A stretch of 64,000 nucleotides of DNA from DASQFQ01 sp963722815 (lineage in GTDB: Bacteria > Actinomycetota > Thermoleophilia > Solirubrobacterales > Solirubrobacteraceae): contig CAVROM010000004.1 of the NCBI GenBank assembly GCA_963722815.1, positions 62,001 to 126,000 on the forward strand, in the 5' to 3' direction. The translations under genes were made by a program, and so were the position numbers. Positions 44,545-53,488 of this stretch are shown in pieces. Every line of letters starts with the position of its first letter. Position 1 is the first letter of the stretch. The notes beneath the pieces were generated by a model. It searched no databases. It was not told where the DNA came from and saw only the letters and a list, made by a program, of their open reading frames with translations.

Positions 44545-45240
44545 ATGCGGCTCGCCAAGCACCTTGCCCACGCCGGGGTCGCCTCGCGGCGGGCCGCCGA
44601 GCAGCTCATCTTCCACGGGCACGTGACGGTCGGCGGGAAGGTGGTGACGGACCCGGCCACCGACGTCGACGGCTCGAAGCCGATCACCGTCGACGGCCGG
44701 CCGGTCGGCGGGACCCAGCAGGAGCGCGCGGTCTACATCCTCAACAAGCCGCCCGGGGTCGTCTCGACCTCGCACGACACCCACGGCCGCAAGACCGTCG
44801 TCGATCTCGTCCACGCCGAGCGCCGCCTGTACCCGGTCGGACGGCTCGACGCCGACAGCACCGGCCTGATCCTGCTGACCGACGACGGCGAGCTCGCCCA
44901 CCGCCTCACGCACCCGAGCTTCGAGGTGCCCAAGACCTACCGCGCGGTGGTCCGCAACCCGCCGGTGCGCGAGCCGGCGCTGCGCAAGCTGCGCGAGGGC
45001 ATCGAGCTCGACGACGGCCGCACGTCGCCGGCCAAGGTCCGCCGGATCTCCTCCAGCGAGCTGGAGATCACCATCCACGAGGGCCGCAAGCGGCAGATCC
45101 GCCGCATGTGCGAGGCGATCGACCACCGCGTCGAGTCGCTCGAGCGCGTCGCGTTCGGCCCGCTGCGGCTCGGCAGCCTGCCCGTCGGCGGTCACCGCCG
45201 CCTGACGCCCGCCGAGGTCGAGCGCCTGCGCGCTGATTGA
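44545..45240 (+). CDS. rluB: RsuA/RluB-family rRNA pseudouridine synthase
   Basis: 231 residues. An N-terminal S4 RNA-binding domain (RLAKHLAHAGVASRRAAEQLI) precedes the catalytic domain with the aspartate motif VGRLDADSTGLILLT. KTYRAVV and EGRKRQIRRMCEAI complete the family pattern. It isomerises a uridine in rRNA; by position near scpAB it is probably RluB (23S U2605), but RsuA/RluE types cannot be excluded. The next gene starts at the base after its stop codon. Confidence 0.88.
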   Translation: MRLAKHLAHAGVASRRAAEQLIFHGHVTVGGKVVTDPATDVDGSKPITVDGRPVGGTQQERAVYILNKPPGVVSTSHDTHGRKTVVDLVHAERRLYPVGRLDADSTGLILLTDDGELAHRLTHPSFEVPKTYRAVVRNPPVREPALRKLREGIELDDGRTSPAKVRRISSSELEITIHEGRKRQIRRMCEAIDHRVESLERVAFGPLRLGSLPVGGHRRLTPAEVERLRAD

Positions 45241-45618
45241 ATGGCGCGCCGAATGCGCCTCTACGCCCTCCGCGGGGCCACGTCCGTGGCCGAGAACGAC
45301 GCCGACGCCATCCTCGCCGGCACCGACGAGCTGATGCGCGAGATCCTCGCTCGCAACCACCTGGCGGCGGAGGATCTCGTCTCCTGCATCTTCACGCTGA
45401 CCGAGGACCTCGACGCCGAGTTTCCCGCCGTGGCCGCCCGCCGGATGGGCCTCAGCGCGGTGCCGCTCCTGTGCGCCCGCGAGGTGCCCGTCCCGGGCGC
45501 GCTGCCGCGCATCATCCGTGTGCTGATCCATTGCTACGGCGAGGACGACCACGAGCCGCAGCACGTCTACCTGGGCGAGGCAGCCGCGCTGCGGCTCGAT
45601 CTGACGGGCGCGCAGTAG
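45241..45618 (+). CDS. aroH: AroH-type chorismate mutase
   Basis: 125 residues, the size of the B. subtilis monofunctional enzyme. The active-site residues of that family have counterparts: Arg in LRGATSV, Glu in CAREVPV, Arg in RIIRVL and Tyr in QHVYLGEAAALR. It converts chorismate to prephenate, feeding TyrA and the aminotransferase encoded downstream. It starts directly after the pseudouridine synthase stop and ends 2 nt before structured element A. Confidence 0.93.
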   Translation: MARRMRLYALRGATSVAENDADAILAGTDELMREILARNHLAAEDLVSCIFTLTEDLDAEFPAVAARRMGLSAVPLLCAREVPVPGALPRIIRVLIHCYGEDDHEPQHVYLGEAAALRLDLTGAQ

Positions 45619-45620
45619 CA

Positions 45621-45788
45621 GCTGGCCGATCCCACGACCCCCACGGCCGCTCGGTAGCTGTCTCGCGGCGCTGGATCGGCACCCGCCAAAAGGGGCCTGT
45701 GGGCAAGCCACTATTCCCCTTCGGCGTGCACCGCCCAGCATCCACGATCCAGGACCGATCGACCGCGGCGGCCGCGGGATCGACCAGC
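45621..45788 (-). ncRNA. structured RNA candidate, copy A
   Basis: This 168-nt element fills the gap between convergent aroH and the ABC permease gene. On the minus strand P1 has 13 pairs (45788-45776 with 45633-45621) and P2 nine (45768-45760 with 45649-45641). Between them lies the same GCGGCCG/GGGUCGU loop as copy B. Compared with copy B, four P1 pairs and five P2 pairs differ yet stay paired, several by compensatory change. The apical arm contains GCUGG/CCAGC, a long GGUGCACGCC arm and a GUGG/CCAC hairpin. No known RNA family is recognised. Confidence 0.6.
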
Positions 45789-45796
45789 AGGGGGAG

Positions 45797-46587
45797 CTAC
45801 CGGCCCATCCGCTGGTAGCGCCGGACGGCGAGCGGGATGAAGACGGCCATGATCGCCGCGGCCCACAGGAGCGACGTGGCCACCGGGTGCTGCAGCGTCC
45901 ACACGTCGGGCAGCGGGCCGGTGGCGACCCCGAACAGCTCGCGCACCGCGGTGGCCAGCGAGGTCAGCGGGTTGATCTCCGCGATCTGGCGCAGCGGGGT
46001 GGGGAGGCCGGCGACCGGGACGAAGATCCCGGACAGGAACATCGCGGGGAAGATGAACGTCATCGCGATGCCGTCGGCGCCGTCGGGGTCGCGCACGACG
46101 AGGCCGAGGAACATCCCGGCCCAGGTGACCGCGAAGGCGAACAGCAGGAGCAGCCCGAAGGCCCCGAGCGTCTCCAGCACGGTGCCGTGCGGGGCCCAGC
46201 CGACGGCCAGGCCGCAGATCGCGACCACGACCATGCCGGCGATCAGCTCGACGAGCTCGGCGATCGTCCGCCCCGCGACCACCGAGGTGCGCCAGATCGG
46301 CAGCGTGCGCAGGCGGTCGATCAGGCCGCTGCGGATGTCGGAGGCCATGCCGACGGCGATGCCCGGCACCGTGCCGATCATCGACTGGGCGAAGATCCCC
46401 GACACCAGGTAGGCGTGATAGTCGCCGCCCGGGATCGCGATCGCGCTCCCGAACACGTAGGCGAACAGGAGCACGAAGACGAGCGGCAGCATCACGGCGC
46501 CGAACGCCTTCTCGGGGATGCGCGGGATGTGGCGCAGCGAGCGCCCGGCGAGCAGCCGGATCTCGTTGAACGTCTGGAGCGTCGCGG

Positions 46588-46591
<4 letters not shown>
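45797..46591 (-). CDS. ABC-2 type (DrrB-like) transporter permease
   Basis: 264 residues with six membrane helices and the ABC-2 pattern: FGAVMLPLVFVLLFAYVFG, YLVSGIFAQSM, DRLRTLPIWRTSVVAGRT and FPAMFLSGIFVPVAGLP, ending NPLTSLATAVRELF. It resembles daunorubicin-resistance DrrB permeases that export drugs or lipids. It overlaps the ATPase gene by 4 nt. Because that ATPase is truncated, the pair may be inactive. Confidence 0.88.
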
Positions 46592-47366
<775 letters not shown>

Positions 47367-47370
47367 ACGC

Positions 47371-48057
47371 GTGTGGGCCCGCGAGGCCCCGCGCGGCCGC
47401 GGGCGCCAGGCCGTGCTCTCGCGCGACCAGATCGCCGATGTCGCGCTCGAGATCGCCGACAATGAAGGCCTCGACGCGGTCTCCATCCGCCGCATCGCGC
47501 GCGAGATCGGCTCCGGCGCGATGTCGCTCTACCACTACTTCGACTCGCGCGACGAGCTGCTCGAGCTGATGGGCGACCGCGTCGCGGCCGAGATGCTCGT
47601 CCCCGGCGAGCTCCCGGAGGACTGGCGCGAGGCGCTGACCGCGATCGCGCGCCACAGCCTCGAGGCGTTCACGCGGCACCCGTGGATGTACGGAGCGCTG
47701 CACCAGCACATGCGGGTGACGCCGAACCTGCTGCGCCACATCGAGCAGTCGGCGCGGTCGATCACGCCGCTCGCCGAAGCCGGCTTCGACCCGGCGGCGC
47801 TGCAGGCGGTGGTGGCCGCCGTCGACGACCTCACGATCGGCTACGCGCTGCGGAGGCGCTACGTCAACACCGAGCGCCGGGCGGAGGGTCTGTTCGAGGG
47901 CTTCAACAACCCGTGGGTCCGCGAGCTGCTCGAGAGCGGCGAGTTCCCGCTCGTCAGCCGGTTCGTCGAGGGTGGCGAGCCGCTGCCCGAGCAGGACCGC
48001 TTCGAAGAGAGCCTGAACGCGCTGCTCGACGGCTTCGCGGCCAAGCTCGGCTTGTAA
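47371..48057 (+). CDS. TetR family transcriptional regulator
   Basis: 228 residues from GTG 47371; ATG 47338 would add 11 residues that overlap the ATPase remnant. The helix-turn-helix is complete (VSIRRIAREIGSGAMSLYHYFDSRDEL) within a TetR N-terminal domain beginning SRDQIADVALEIADNEG. The C-terminal domain resembles the tetracycline-repressor-like ligand domain common beside DrrAB exporters. It probably represses the adjacent ABC genes, but the normal divergent promoter between them appears to have been lost. Confidence 0.85.
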   Translation: MWAREAPRGRGRQAVLSRDQIADVALEIADNEGLDAVSIRRIAREIGSGAMSLYHYFDSRDELLELMGDRVAAEMLVPGELPEDWREALTAIARHSLEAFTRHPWMYGALHQHMRVTPNLLRHIEQSARSITPLAEAGFDPAALQAVVAAVDDLTIGYALRRRYVNTERRAEGLFEGFNNPWVRELLESGEFPLVSRFVEGGEPLPEQDRFEESLNALLDGFAAKLGL

Positions 48058-48068
48058 CCTCAGCCCCG

Positions 48069-49178
48069 ATGCCGCTCGAGTTCGGCGCCAAGGTCCGGCG
48101 CATCCCCGTCTATCCCGCCGCCGACGGCTACGCCTCGGAGGGCCCGGTCGCGAAGCTCGCCTCCAACGAGAGCGCGTACCCGCCGATCCCCGAGGTCGTC
48201 GAGGCGGTCACGAAGGTGCTGAGCGGCGTCAACCGCTACCCGGACCCGACGAACTCCGCGCTGCGCACCCGGCTCTCCGACCGCTACGGCGTGCCGGCCA
48301 ACCGGATCGCCGTCGGCAACGGCTCCTGCGACATCCTGCTGGCTGCCGGCGACGCGCTGCTCGAGCCCGGCGCCGAGGTCGTGTACGCGTGGCCGAGCTT
48401 CTCGGTCTATCCGCACCTCGCAGCCGCCTCCGGCGCCACCGCCATCGAGGTCCCGCTGGACGCCGACCACAAGCACGACCTCAACAGGATGCGCGAGGAG
48501 ATCACCGTCGCCACGCGGCTCGTCGTCGTCTGCAACCCGAACAACCCGACCTCGACCGCGCTGCCGCTCGAGGACATCAAGGCGTTCATCGCCGACGTCC
48601 CGCCGCACGTCGCCGTGATCCTCGACGAGGCCTACACCGAGTTCAACATCATGCAGGACCCCGACGAGTCGATCGGCCTGCTCAAGCGCCACCCGAACCT
48701 CGTGCTGCTGCGCACGTTCAGCAAGGTCTACGGCCTCTGCGGGCTGCGCGTCGGCTTCGGCCTCTGCGGCTCGGAGGACTTCCGGACCGCCGTCGACCAG
48801 GTCCGCCAGCCGTTCTTCTGCAACGCCGCCGCCCAGGCCGCCGCGCTCGAGGCGCTCAACCACCAGGACGAGGTCACCCGCCGCGTCGAGCGCAACCTCG
48901 CCGAGCGGATCGGGCTCGAGGACGGCCTGCGCCGGCTCGGCATGGAGCCCGCCGAGTCGCAGGCCAACTTCGTCTGGTTCGACCTCCCGGCGGGCGAGGA
49001 CGACGAGCCCGCCGACGTCGAGCGTGCCGTCCTCCAGGGCCTCGCCCAGCGCGGCATCCTGGTCCGCGCCGGCGGCTCGCTCGGCCGCGCCGGCGCCCTC
49101 CGGGTCACGGTCGGCACCGAGGCGGAGAACGAGCGCTTCCTGGACGCGCTCGGCGCGCTGGTCGCCACGCCGCGCTAA
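48069..49178 (+). CDS. hisC: HisC-family aminotransferase (histidinol-phosphate or aromatic)
   Basis: 369 residues. Class I/II aminotransferase features: KLASNESAYPP, NGSCDILLAAGDALLEPG, VVCNPNNPTSTALP, VILDEAYTEF and the PLP lysine in LLRTFSKVYGLCGLRVG. Members of this family transaminate histidinol phosphate or phenylpyruvate. Since it sits between aroH and aroF-tyrA-aroA, an aromatic role is likely, but sequence alone does not decide. It starts 11 nt after the TetR gene. Confidence 0.88.
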   Translation: MPLEFGAKVRRIPVYPAADGYASEGPVAKLASNESAYPPIPEVVEAVTKVLSGVNRYPDPTNSALRTRLSDRYGVPANRIAVGNGSCDILLAAGDALLEPGAEVVYAWPSFSVYPHLAAASGATAIEVPLDADHKHDLNRMREEITVATRLVVVCNPNNPTSTALPLEDIKAFIADVPPHVAVILDEAYTEFNIMQDPDESIGLLKRHPNLVLLRTFSKVYGLCGLRVGFGLCGSEDFRTAVDQVRQPFFCNAAAQAAALEALNHQDEVTRRVERNLAERIGLEDGLRRLGMEPAESQANFVWFDLPAGEDDEPADVERAVLQGLAQRGILVRAGGSLGRAGALRVTVGTEAENERFLDALGALVATPR

Positions 49179-49226
49179 GTCCCTGGCCTCGCGCGGCCGA
49201 TGCTGGTACAACTGACGTCTCGCGCC

Positions 49227-49319
49227 ATGCGCTCCAGCACCGGACAGCTCGCCAGCTTCACCTACGCCGCGTATTCCTACGCCGGCTCCGCGAGCCGTTC
49301 CGCCTGGCGATTTCTCTAG
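49227..49319 (+). CDS. aromatic-rich leader peptide upstream of aroF
   Basis: ATG to TAG encodes 30 residues containing six aromatic ones: Phe11, Tyr13, Tyr16, Tyr18, Trp27 and Phe29. This is far above chance. An in-frame ATG at 49200 would add nine residues. A -10-like TACAAC at 49207-49212 would put the transcript start only a few bases before ATG 49227. The stop codon is the first strand of a large hairpin. All features fit a leader whose translation speed reports aromatic aminoacyl-tRNA supply. It is not similar to a known leader I can name. Confidence 0.6.
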   Translation: MRSSTGQLASFTYAAYSYAGSASRSAWRFL

Positions 49320-49366
49320 GCACTCGGTCGTGAACGAACCGGTCTCCGACCGGTCTGCCGAGTGCC
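49319..49366 (+). promoter_or_regulatory. stacked attenuator-like hairpin between leader and aroF
   Basis: The outer stem is a perfect 9-bp match, 49319-49327 with 49358-49366. Inside it a second perfect 7-bp stem-loop occurs, 49338-49344 with 49348-49354. CTCTA (49314-49318) can extend the outer stem with TAGAG (49376-49380). A ribosome stalled in the leader would prevent the outer stem from forming. No T-run follows, so control could be by Rho or by translation rather than intrinsic termination. Confidence 0.55.
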
Positions 49367-49409
49367 CGTCGTCCGTAGAGTGTTCAAGGCGAGATTTCGA
49401 GGAGTCCAG

Positions 49410-50438
49410 ATGATGATCGTGATGAAAGCGGGGGCGACGGAGGACGAGATCCAGTCCGTCATCGACCGCATCGAGACCGTCGGCGCGCGAGCCCACCCGT
49501 CGCGCGGCGAAGAGGTCACCGTGATCGGCGCGATCGGCGATCGCGAGCACGTGCAGCGGCTCGGGCTGGAGGGCTACCCCGGCGTCGAGCAGGTGGTGCC
49601 GATCCTCAAGCCCTACAAGCTCGCATCGGCGCAGATCCGCCCGGCGCCGAGCATCGTCGAGGTCGAGGGCCGCCGCATCGGCGGCGACCACTTCTCGATG
49701 ATCGCCGGTCCGTGCACGGTAGAGACGCGCGACCAGACGATCGGCACCGCGCACGTGGTCAAGGCGGCCGGCGGCTCGCTGTTCCGCGGCGGCGCGTACA
49801 AGCCGCGCACGTCGCCGTACGCGTTCCAGGGTCTTGGTCAGGAGGGCTTGCGGCTGCTCGCCGAGGCGAAGGCCGAGACCGGCCTCCCGATCGTCACCGA
49901 ATGCATGGACGCGCGTGACCTCGAGCAGGTGCTCGAGGTGGCCGACGTGATCCAGATCGGCGCCCGCAACATGCAGAACTACCCGCTGCTGGCCGAGATC
50001 GGCCGCTCGGGGCGCCCGGCGCTGCTCAAGCGCGGCGCGTCGGCGACGCTCGAGGAGCTGCTGATGGCGGCGGAGTACATCCTCAAGGAGGGCAACCCGA
50101 ACGTGCTGCTGTGCGAGCGCGGCATCCGCACGTTCGAGACCGCCTACCGCTACACGCTCGACCTCACCGCCGTCCCGGTGCTCAAGGAGCTCACGCACCT
50201 GCCCGTGATCGTCGATCCGAGCCACGCGGCCGGGCGCCGCAGCCTGGTGACGCCGCTGTCGCTGGCCGCGGCCGCCGCGGGCGCGGACGGGATCATCGTC
50301 GAGGTGCACCCGCAGCCCGAGGAGGCGATCTGCGACGGGCCCCAGGCGCTCGTCTCGGACGGCTTCGCGGACTACGTCGAGCAGGTCGAGCGCGCGGCCG
50401 CGGTCGCGGGCAAGGTGCTCTCCACGGTTCGCGCATAG
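49410..50438 (+). CDS. aroF: DAHP synthase, type I with N-terminal ferredoxin-like domain
   Basis: 342 residues from ATG 49410, preceded by CGAGGAG. Residues 1-70 form the ferredoxin-like regulatory domain found in Thermotoga-type enzymes (MIVMKAGATEDEIQSVIDRI), where Tyr or Phe inhibits. The barrel follows: MIAGPCTVETRDQ, FRGGAYKPRTSPYAFQGLG, QIGARNMQNY, LLKRGASATLEELL and VDPSHAAGRR. It condenses PEP and erythrose-4-phosphate, the first step of the shikimate pathway. It heads aroF-tyrA-aroA-cmk-der. Confidence 0.95.
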   Translation: MMIVMKAGATEDEIQSVIDRIETVGARAHPSRGEEVTVIGAIGDREHVQRLGLEGYPGVEQVVPILKPYKLASAQIRPAPSIVEVEGRRIGGDHFSMIAGPCTVETRDQTIGTAHVVKAAGGSLFRGGAYKPRTSPYAFQGLGQEGLRLLAEAKAETGLPIVTECMDARDLEQVLEVADVIQIGARNMQNYPLLAEIGRSGRPALLKRGASATLEELLMAAEYILKEGNPNVLLCERGIRTFETAYRYTLDLTAVPVLKELTHLPVIVDPSHAAGRRSLVTPLSLAAAAAGADGIIVEVHPQPEEAICDGPQALVSDGFADYVEQVERAAAVAGKVLSTVRA

Positions 50439-50475
50439 GGTCCGGATCGGTGCGTCGACGGACTGGCCCGAACCC

Positions 50476-51540
50476 TTGATCGTCGCGATCCTCGGTGTCG
50501 GCCTGGTCGGCGGGTCCGTTGGGCTCGCCGCCCGGGAGCGGCTCGGGGCCGAGGTCCGCGGCTTCGATCCCGGCGCCGGGGTGCTCGACCGCGCGGTCGA
50601 GCACGGCGCGATCGACGTGGCGTGCGGCAGCGCCGCCGAGGCGGTCGACGGCGCCGACGCGGCGTTCGTCGCCGCGCCGGTGCGGGCGCTGCCGGGCGTG
50701 GTGGAGCAGGCGCTCGCGGCCGCCGCACCCGCCTGCGTGGTGACCGACGTCGGCTCGACCAAGCGCGCCCTGGTGGCCGCCGTCGACGATCAGCGGTTCA
50801 TCGGCGGCCACCCGCTGGCGGGCGCCGAGACCGCGGGAGTCGAGCACGCGCGCGCCGGCCTGTTCGACGGCGCGACCTGGTACCTGACGCCGACCTCGCG
50901 CACCGAGGGCGTGCTGTACGACCGGCTGTACCGGCTGCTCGCCGACCTCGGCGCGCGCCCGGCCGCGATCGACGCCGAGACGCACGACCGGCTGATGGCG
51001 AGCGTGTCGCACCTCCCGCACGTGCTCGCCAACGTGCTCGTCGCGCAGGCCGCGCGGGCGCTCGAATCCGAGCGGCTGCCGCCGACCGGCCCGAGCTTCC
51101 GCGACGCCACGCGCGTGGCCGGCGCGTCGAGCGCGATCTGGGGCGACATCTACCTCTCCAACGCCGACGCGCTGGTCGCGGCGATCGACGACACGATCGC
51201 GCGGCTCGAGGAGGTGCGCGGCGCGCTCGCCGGCCGCGACGAGCGCGGCGTGACGAGCTGGAACGACGCCGCAGGCGACGACCGCCGGCGCCTGCTCGAG
51301 GCCGACCTCGCCGGCGGCGCGGTGACCGAGCTGCGCGTCTCCGTGCCGAACCGGCCGGGCGTCGTCGCCGAGGTCGCGCTCGCGCTCGGGCGCGCGCAGG
51401 TCAACATCGTCGACATGGCGCTCTACCCCGCCGCCGACAACACGACCGGCTCGATCGCGCTGTGGATCGCCGGCGAGCCCGACGCCGCGGAGGCAGAAGG
51501 GCTGATCGGTGGCCTCGGCTTCACGGTGGCCCGGCCGTGA
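50476..51540 (+). CDS. tyrA: TyrA, prephenate dehydrogenase with ACT domain
   Basis: 354 residues from a TTG start. The NAD-binding loop is ILGVGLVGGSVGLAARE; VTDVGSTKRALV, GGHPLAGAETAGVEHAR and SVSHLPHVLANVL are catalytic-region blocks. After residue ~280 an ACT domain begins (ELRVSVPNRPGVVAEVALAL), suggesting feedback by tyrosine. It makes 4-hydroxyphenylpyruvate from prephenate, which the neighbouring aminotransferase may convert to tyrosine. Confidence 0.94.
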   Translation: MIVAILGVGLVGGSVGLAARERLGAEVRGFDPGAGVLDRAVEHGAIDVACGSAAEAVDGADAAFVAAPVRALPGVVEQALAAAAPACVVTDVGSTKRALVAAVDDQRFIGGHPLAGAETAGVEHARAGLFDGATWYLTPTSRTEGVLYDRLYRLLADLGARPAAIDAETHDRLMASVSHLPHVLANVLVAQAARALESERLPPTGPSFRDATRVAGASSAIWGDIYLSNADALVAAIDDTIARLEEVRGALAGRDERGVTSWNDAAGDDRRRLLEADLAGGAVTELRVSVPNRPGVVAEVALALGRAQVNIVDMALYPAADNTTGSIALWIAGEPDAAEAEGLIGGLGFTVARP

Positions 51541-51562
51541 GCGGCTTCGAGGCGGTTCGGCA

Positions 51563-52858
51563 ATGACATTTTTCGCGCCGGCCGGCAAAGGCTTGCGCGG
51601 CACGCTCACCGCGCCGCCCGACAAATCCATTTCGCACCGCGCCGCCCTTCTGGCCGGCATGACCTCCGACCCCGTGCGCGTGACCAACTACCTCGAGGCG
51701 GCCGACACGCTCTCGACGCTCGCCGCCGTGCAGGCGCTCGGCGCGATCGTCGAGCGGCGCGAGGACGAGCTGGTGTTCCGCGGCCCCGGCCTGCGCGCGG
51801 CCGCGCAGCCGACCGGCGTGATCGACGTCGGCAACGCCGGCACGCTGCTGCGGCTGCTGCCGGGCTGGCTCGCCGGCCAGCACGAGGGCGTGTGGATCCT
51901 TGACGGCGACGAGTCGATCCGGCGCCGCCCGGTCGACCGCATCGCCACGCCGCTGCGGCAGATGGGCGCCCAGCTCGACGCGCGCGAGGGCCGCTTCACA
52001 CCGCTGACGATCCGCGGCACGCGCCTCGAAGGCACGCATTACGACATGCCGATGGCCTCGGGTCAGGTCAAGTCGTGCGTCCTGTTCGCCGGCCTGCTGG
52101 CCTCTGGCGCGACGAGCGTCACCGAGCCCGCGCCGACCCGCGACCACACCGAGCGGATGCTGCGCCAGGCGGGCGCGCGCGTCGAGCGCGACGGCGCCAC
52201 CGTGACCGTGCACCCGCAGGACGAGCTCGAGGTCGAGGACATCCACGTCCCCGGCGACCCCTCTTCGATCGCCTTCCACGCGGCGGCGGCGCTGCTGGTT
52301 CCGGGCTCGCGGCTCGTGCTCGAGGACGTCGGGGTCAACTGGACGCGCATCGGCTTCCTGCGCATCGCGCAGCGCATGGGCGGCGTGGTCGTCGGCCCGC
52401 TGGAGGAGCCGCAGGACGGCATCCCGGCGGACGAGCCGATCGCCGAGCTCGACGTCCGCGACTCGCCGCTCGGGGCCACCGTCGTCGAAGCCGAGGAGGT
52501 CCCGCTCGCGATCGACGAGCTGCCGCTGGTCGCCCTGCTCGGGTGCTTCGCCGAGGGCGAGACGATCGTGCGCGGCGCCGCCGAGCTGCGGCTCAAGGAG
52601 ACCGACCGGATCGCCGCCGTCGTCGACGGCCTGCGCGGCCTCGGCGCCGACATCGAGGCGGCCGAGGACGGTTTCTCCGTGCGCGGCACGGGTGGCCTGC
52701 GCGGCGGCACGATGGAGGCGCTCGGCGACCACCGCCTGGCGATGCTCGGCGCGGTGGCGGGGCTGGCCTCGCGCGAGGGCGTCGAGGTCGTGGGGATGGA
52801 GGCCGCCGCGGTCTCCTACCCCGGCTTCACGGCAGACCTCGAGCGCCTGCTCGGCTAG
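51563..52858 (+). CDS. aroA: AroA, EPSP synthase
   Basis: 431 residues from ATG 51563. Shikimate-3-phosphate and PEP site motifs: PPDKSISHRAALLAG, DVGNAGTLLRLLPG, RRRPVDRIATPLRQMGA and ELRLKETDRIAAVV, then GDHRLAMLGAVAGLAS. It forms 5-enolpyruvylshikimate-3-phosphate. The loop near GNAGT keeps the glycine that glyphosate-tolerant enzymes often change. The longer upstream frame runs into tyrA and is not used. cmk starts 18 bp later. Confidence 0.95.
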   Translation: MTFFAPAGKGLRGTLTAPPDKSISHRAALLAGMTSDPVRVTNYLEAADTLSTLAAVQALGAIVERREDELVFRGPGLRAAAQPTGVIDVGNAGTLLRLLPGWLAGQHEGVWILDGDESIRRRPVDRIATPLRQMGAQLDAREGRFTPLTIRGTRLEGTHYDMPMASGQVKSCVLFAGLLASGATSVTEPAPTRDHTERMLRQAGARVERDGATVTVHPQDELEVEDIHVPGDPSSIAFHAAAALLVPGSRLVLEDVGVNWTRIGFLRIAQRMGGVVVGPLEEPQDGIPADEPIAELDVRDSPLGATVVEAEEVPLAIDELPLVALLGCFAEGETIVRGAAELRLKETDRIAAVVDGLRGLGADIEAAEDGFSVRGTGGLRGGTMEALGDHRLAMLGAVAGLASREGVEVVGMEAAAVSYPGFTADLERLLG

Positions 52859-52876
52859 CGCCTACCCTCTCGGGCC

Positions 52877-53488
52877 ATGGTCATCGCCATCGACGGGCCC
52901 GCCGGGGCCGGGAAGTCGACGGTCGCCCGCGCTGCCGCGGAGCGACTCGGCTTCACGTACCTCGACTCGGGCGCGATGTACCGCGCGGTCGCCCTGCGCG
53001 GCGGAGATCCGGCCACGGTGGCGCGCGAGGCCCGGCTCGAGCTGGGGGAGCGCGTCACGCTCGACGGCGAGGACGTGACCGAGCGGATCCGCGAGCCGTG
53101 GGTCTCCGAGGCCGCCTCGCGCGTCGCCTCCGACCCCGCCGTGCGCGAGGCGCTCGTCGACCAGCAGCGCCGCATCCTCACCGAGGGCGACTGGGTCGCC
53201 GAGGGGCGGGACATCGGGACCGTCGTCGCGCCCGGCGCCGAGGTCAAGGTCTTCCTCACCGCCGACCCGGCCGAGCGCGCCCGCCGCCGCGCCGCCGAGC
53301 TCGGCGGCGACGAGCAGGTCGTGCTGCGCGAGCTGATCCTGCGCGACGAGCGCGACCGCACGCGCGAGGCCTCGCCGCTGATCGCCGCGCCTGACGCGGT
53401 CCCGGTCGACACGACCGGCCTCTCGCTCGACGAGGTGGTCGACCAGATCGTCACGCTCGCGGTCGAGGCGAAAGAGATCCAGACGTGA
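52877..53488 (+). CDS. cmk: Cmk, cytidylate kinase
   Basis: 203 residues. The P-loop is IAIDGPAGAGKSTVARA, followed by YLDSGAMYRAVAL and GRDIGTVVAPGAEVKVFLTA; the LID region contains RARRRAAELGG. It phosphorylates CMP and dCMP. The protein is slightly shorter than usual (~220) through a compact NMP-binding insert. It overlaps der by 4 nt; aroA-cmk-der is a common gene order. Confidence 0.94.
   Translation: MVIAIDGPAGAGKSTVARAAAERLGFTYLDSGAMYRAVALRGGDPATVAREARLELGERVTLDGEDVTERIREPWVSEAASRVASDPAVREALVDQQRRILTEGDWVAEGRDIGTVVAPGAEVKVFLTADPAERARRRAAELGGDEQVVLRELILRDERDRTREASPLIAAPDAVPVDTTGLSLDEVVDQIVTLAVEAKEIQT

Noticed and set aside
45621..45788. Possible ZTP riboswitch because of the GGGUCGU segment on the minus strand
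   Set aside because: The required CCGCCUGGGC-type partner motif is missing and the element lies after genes, not before them.
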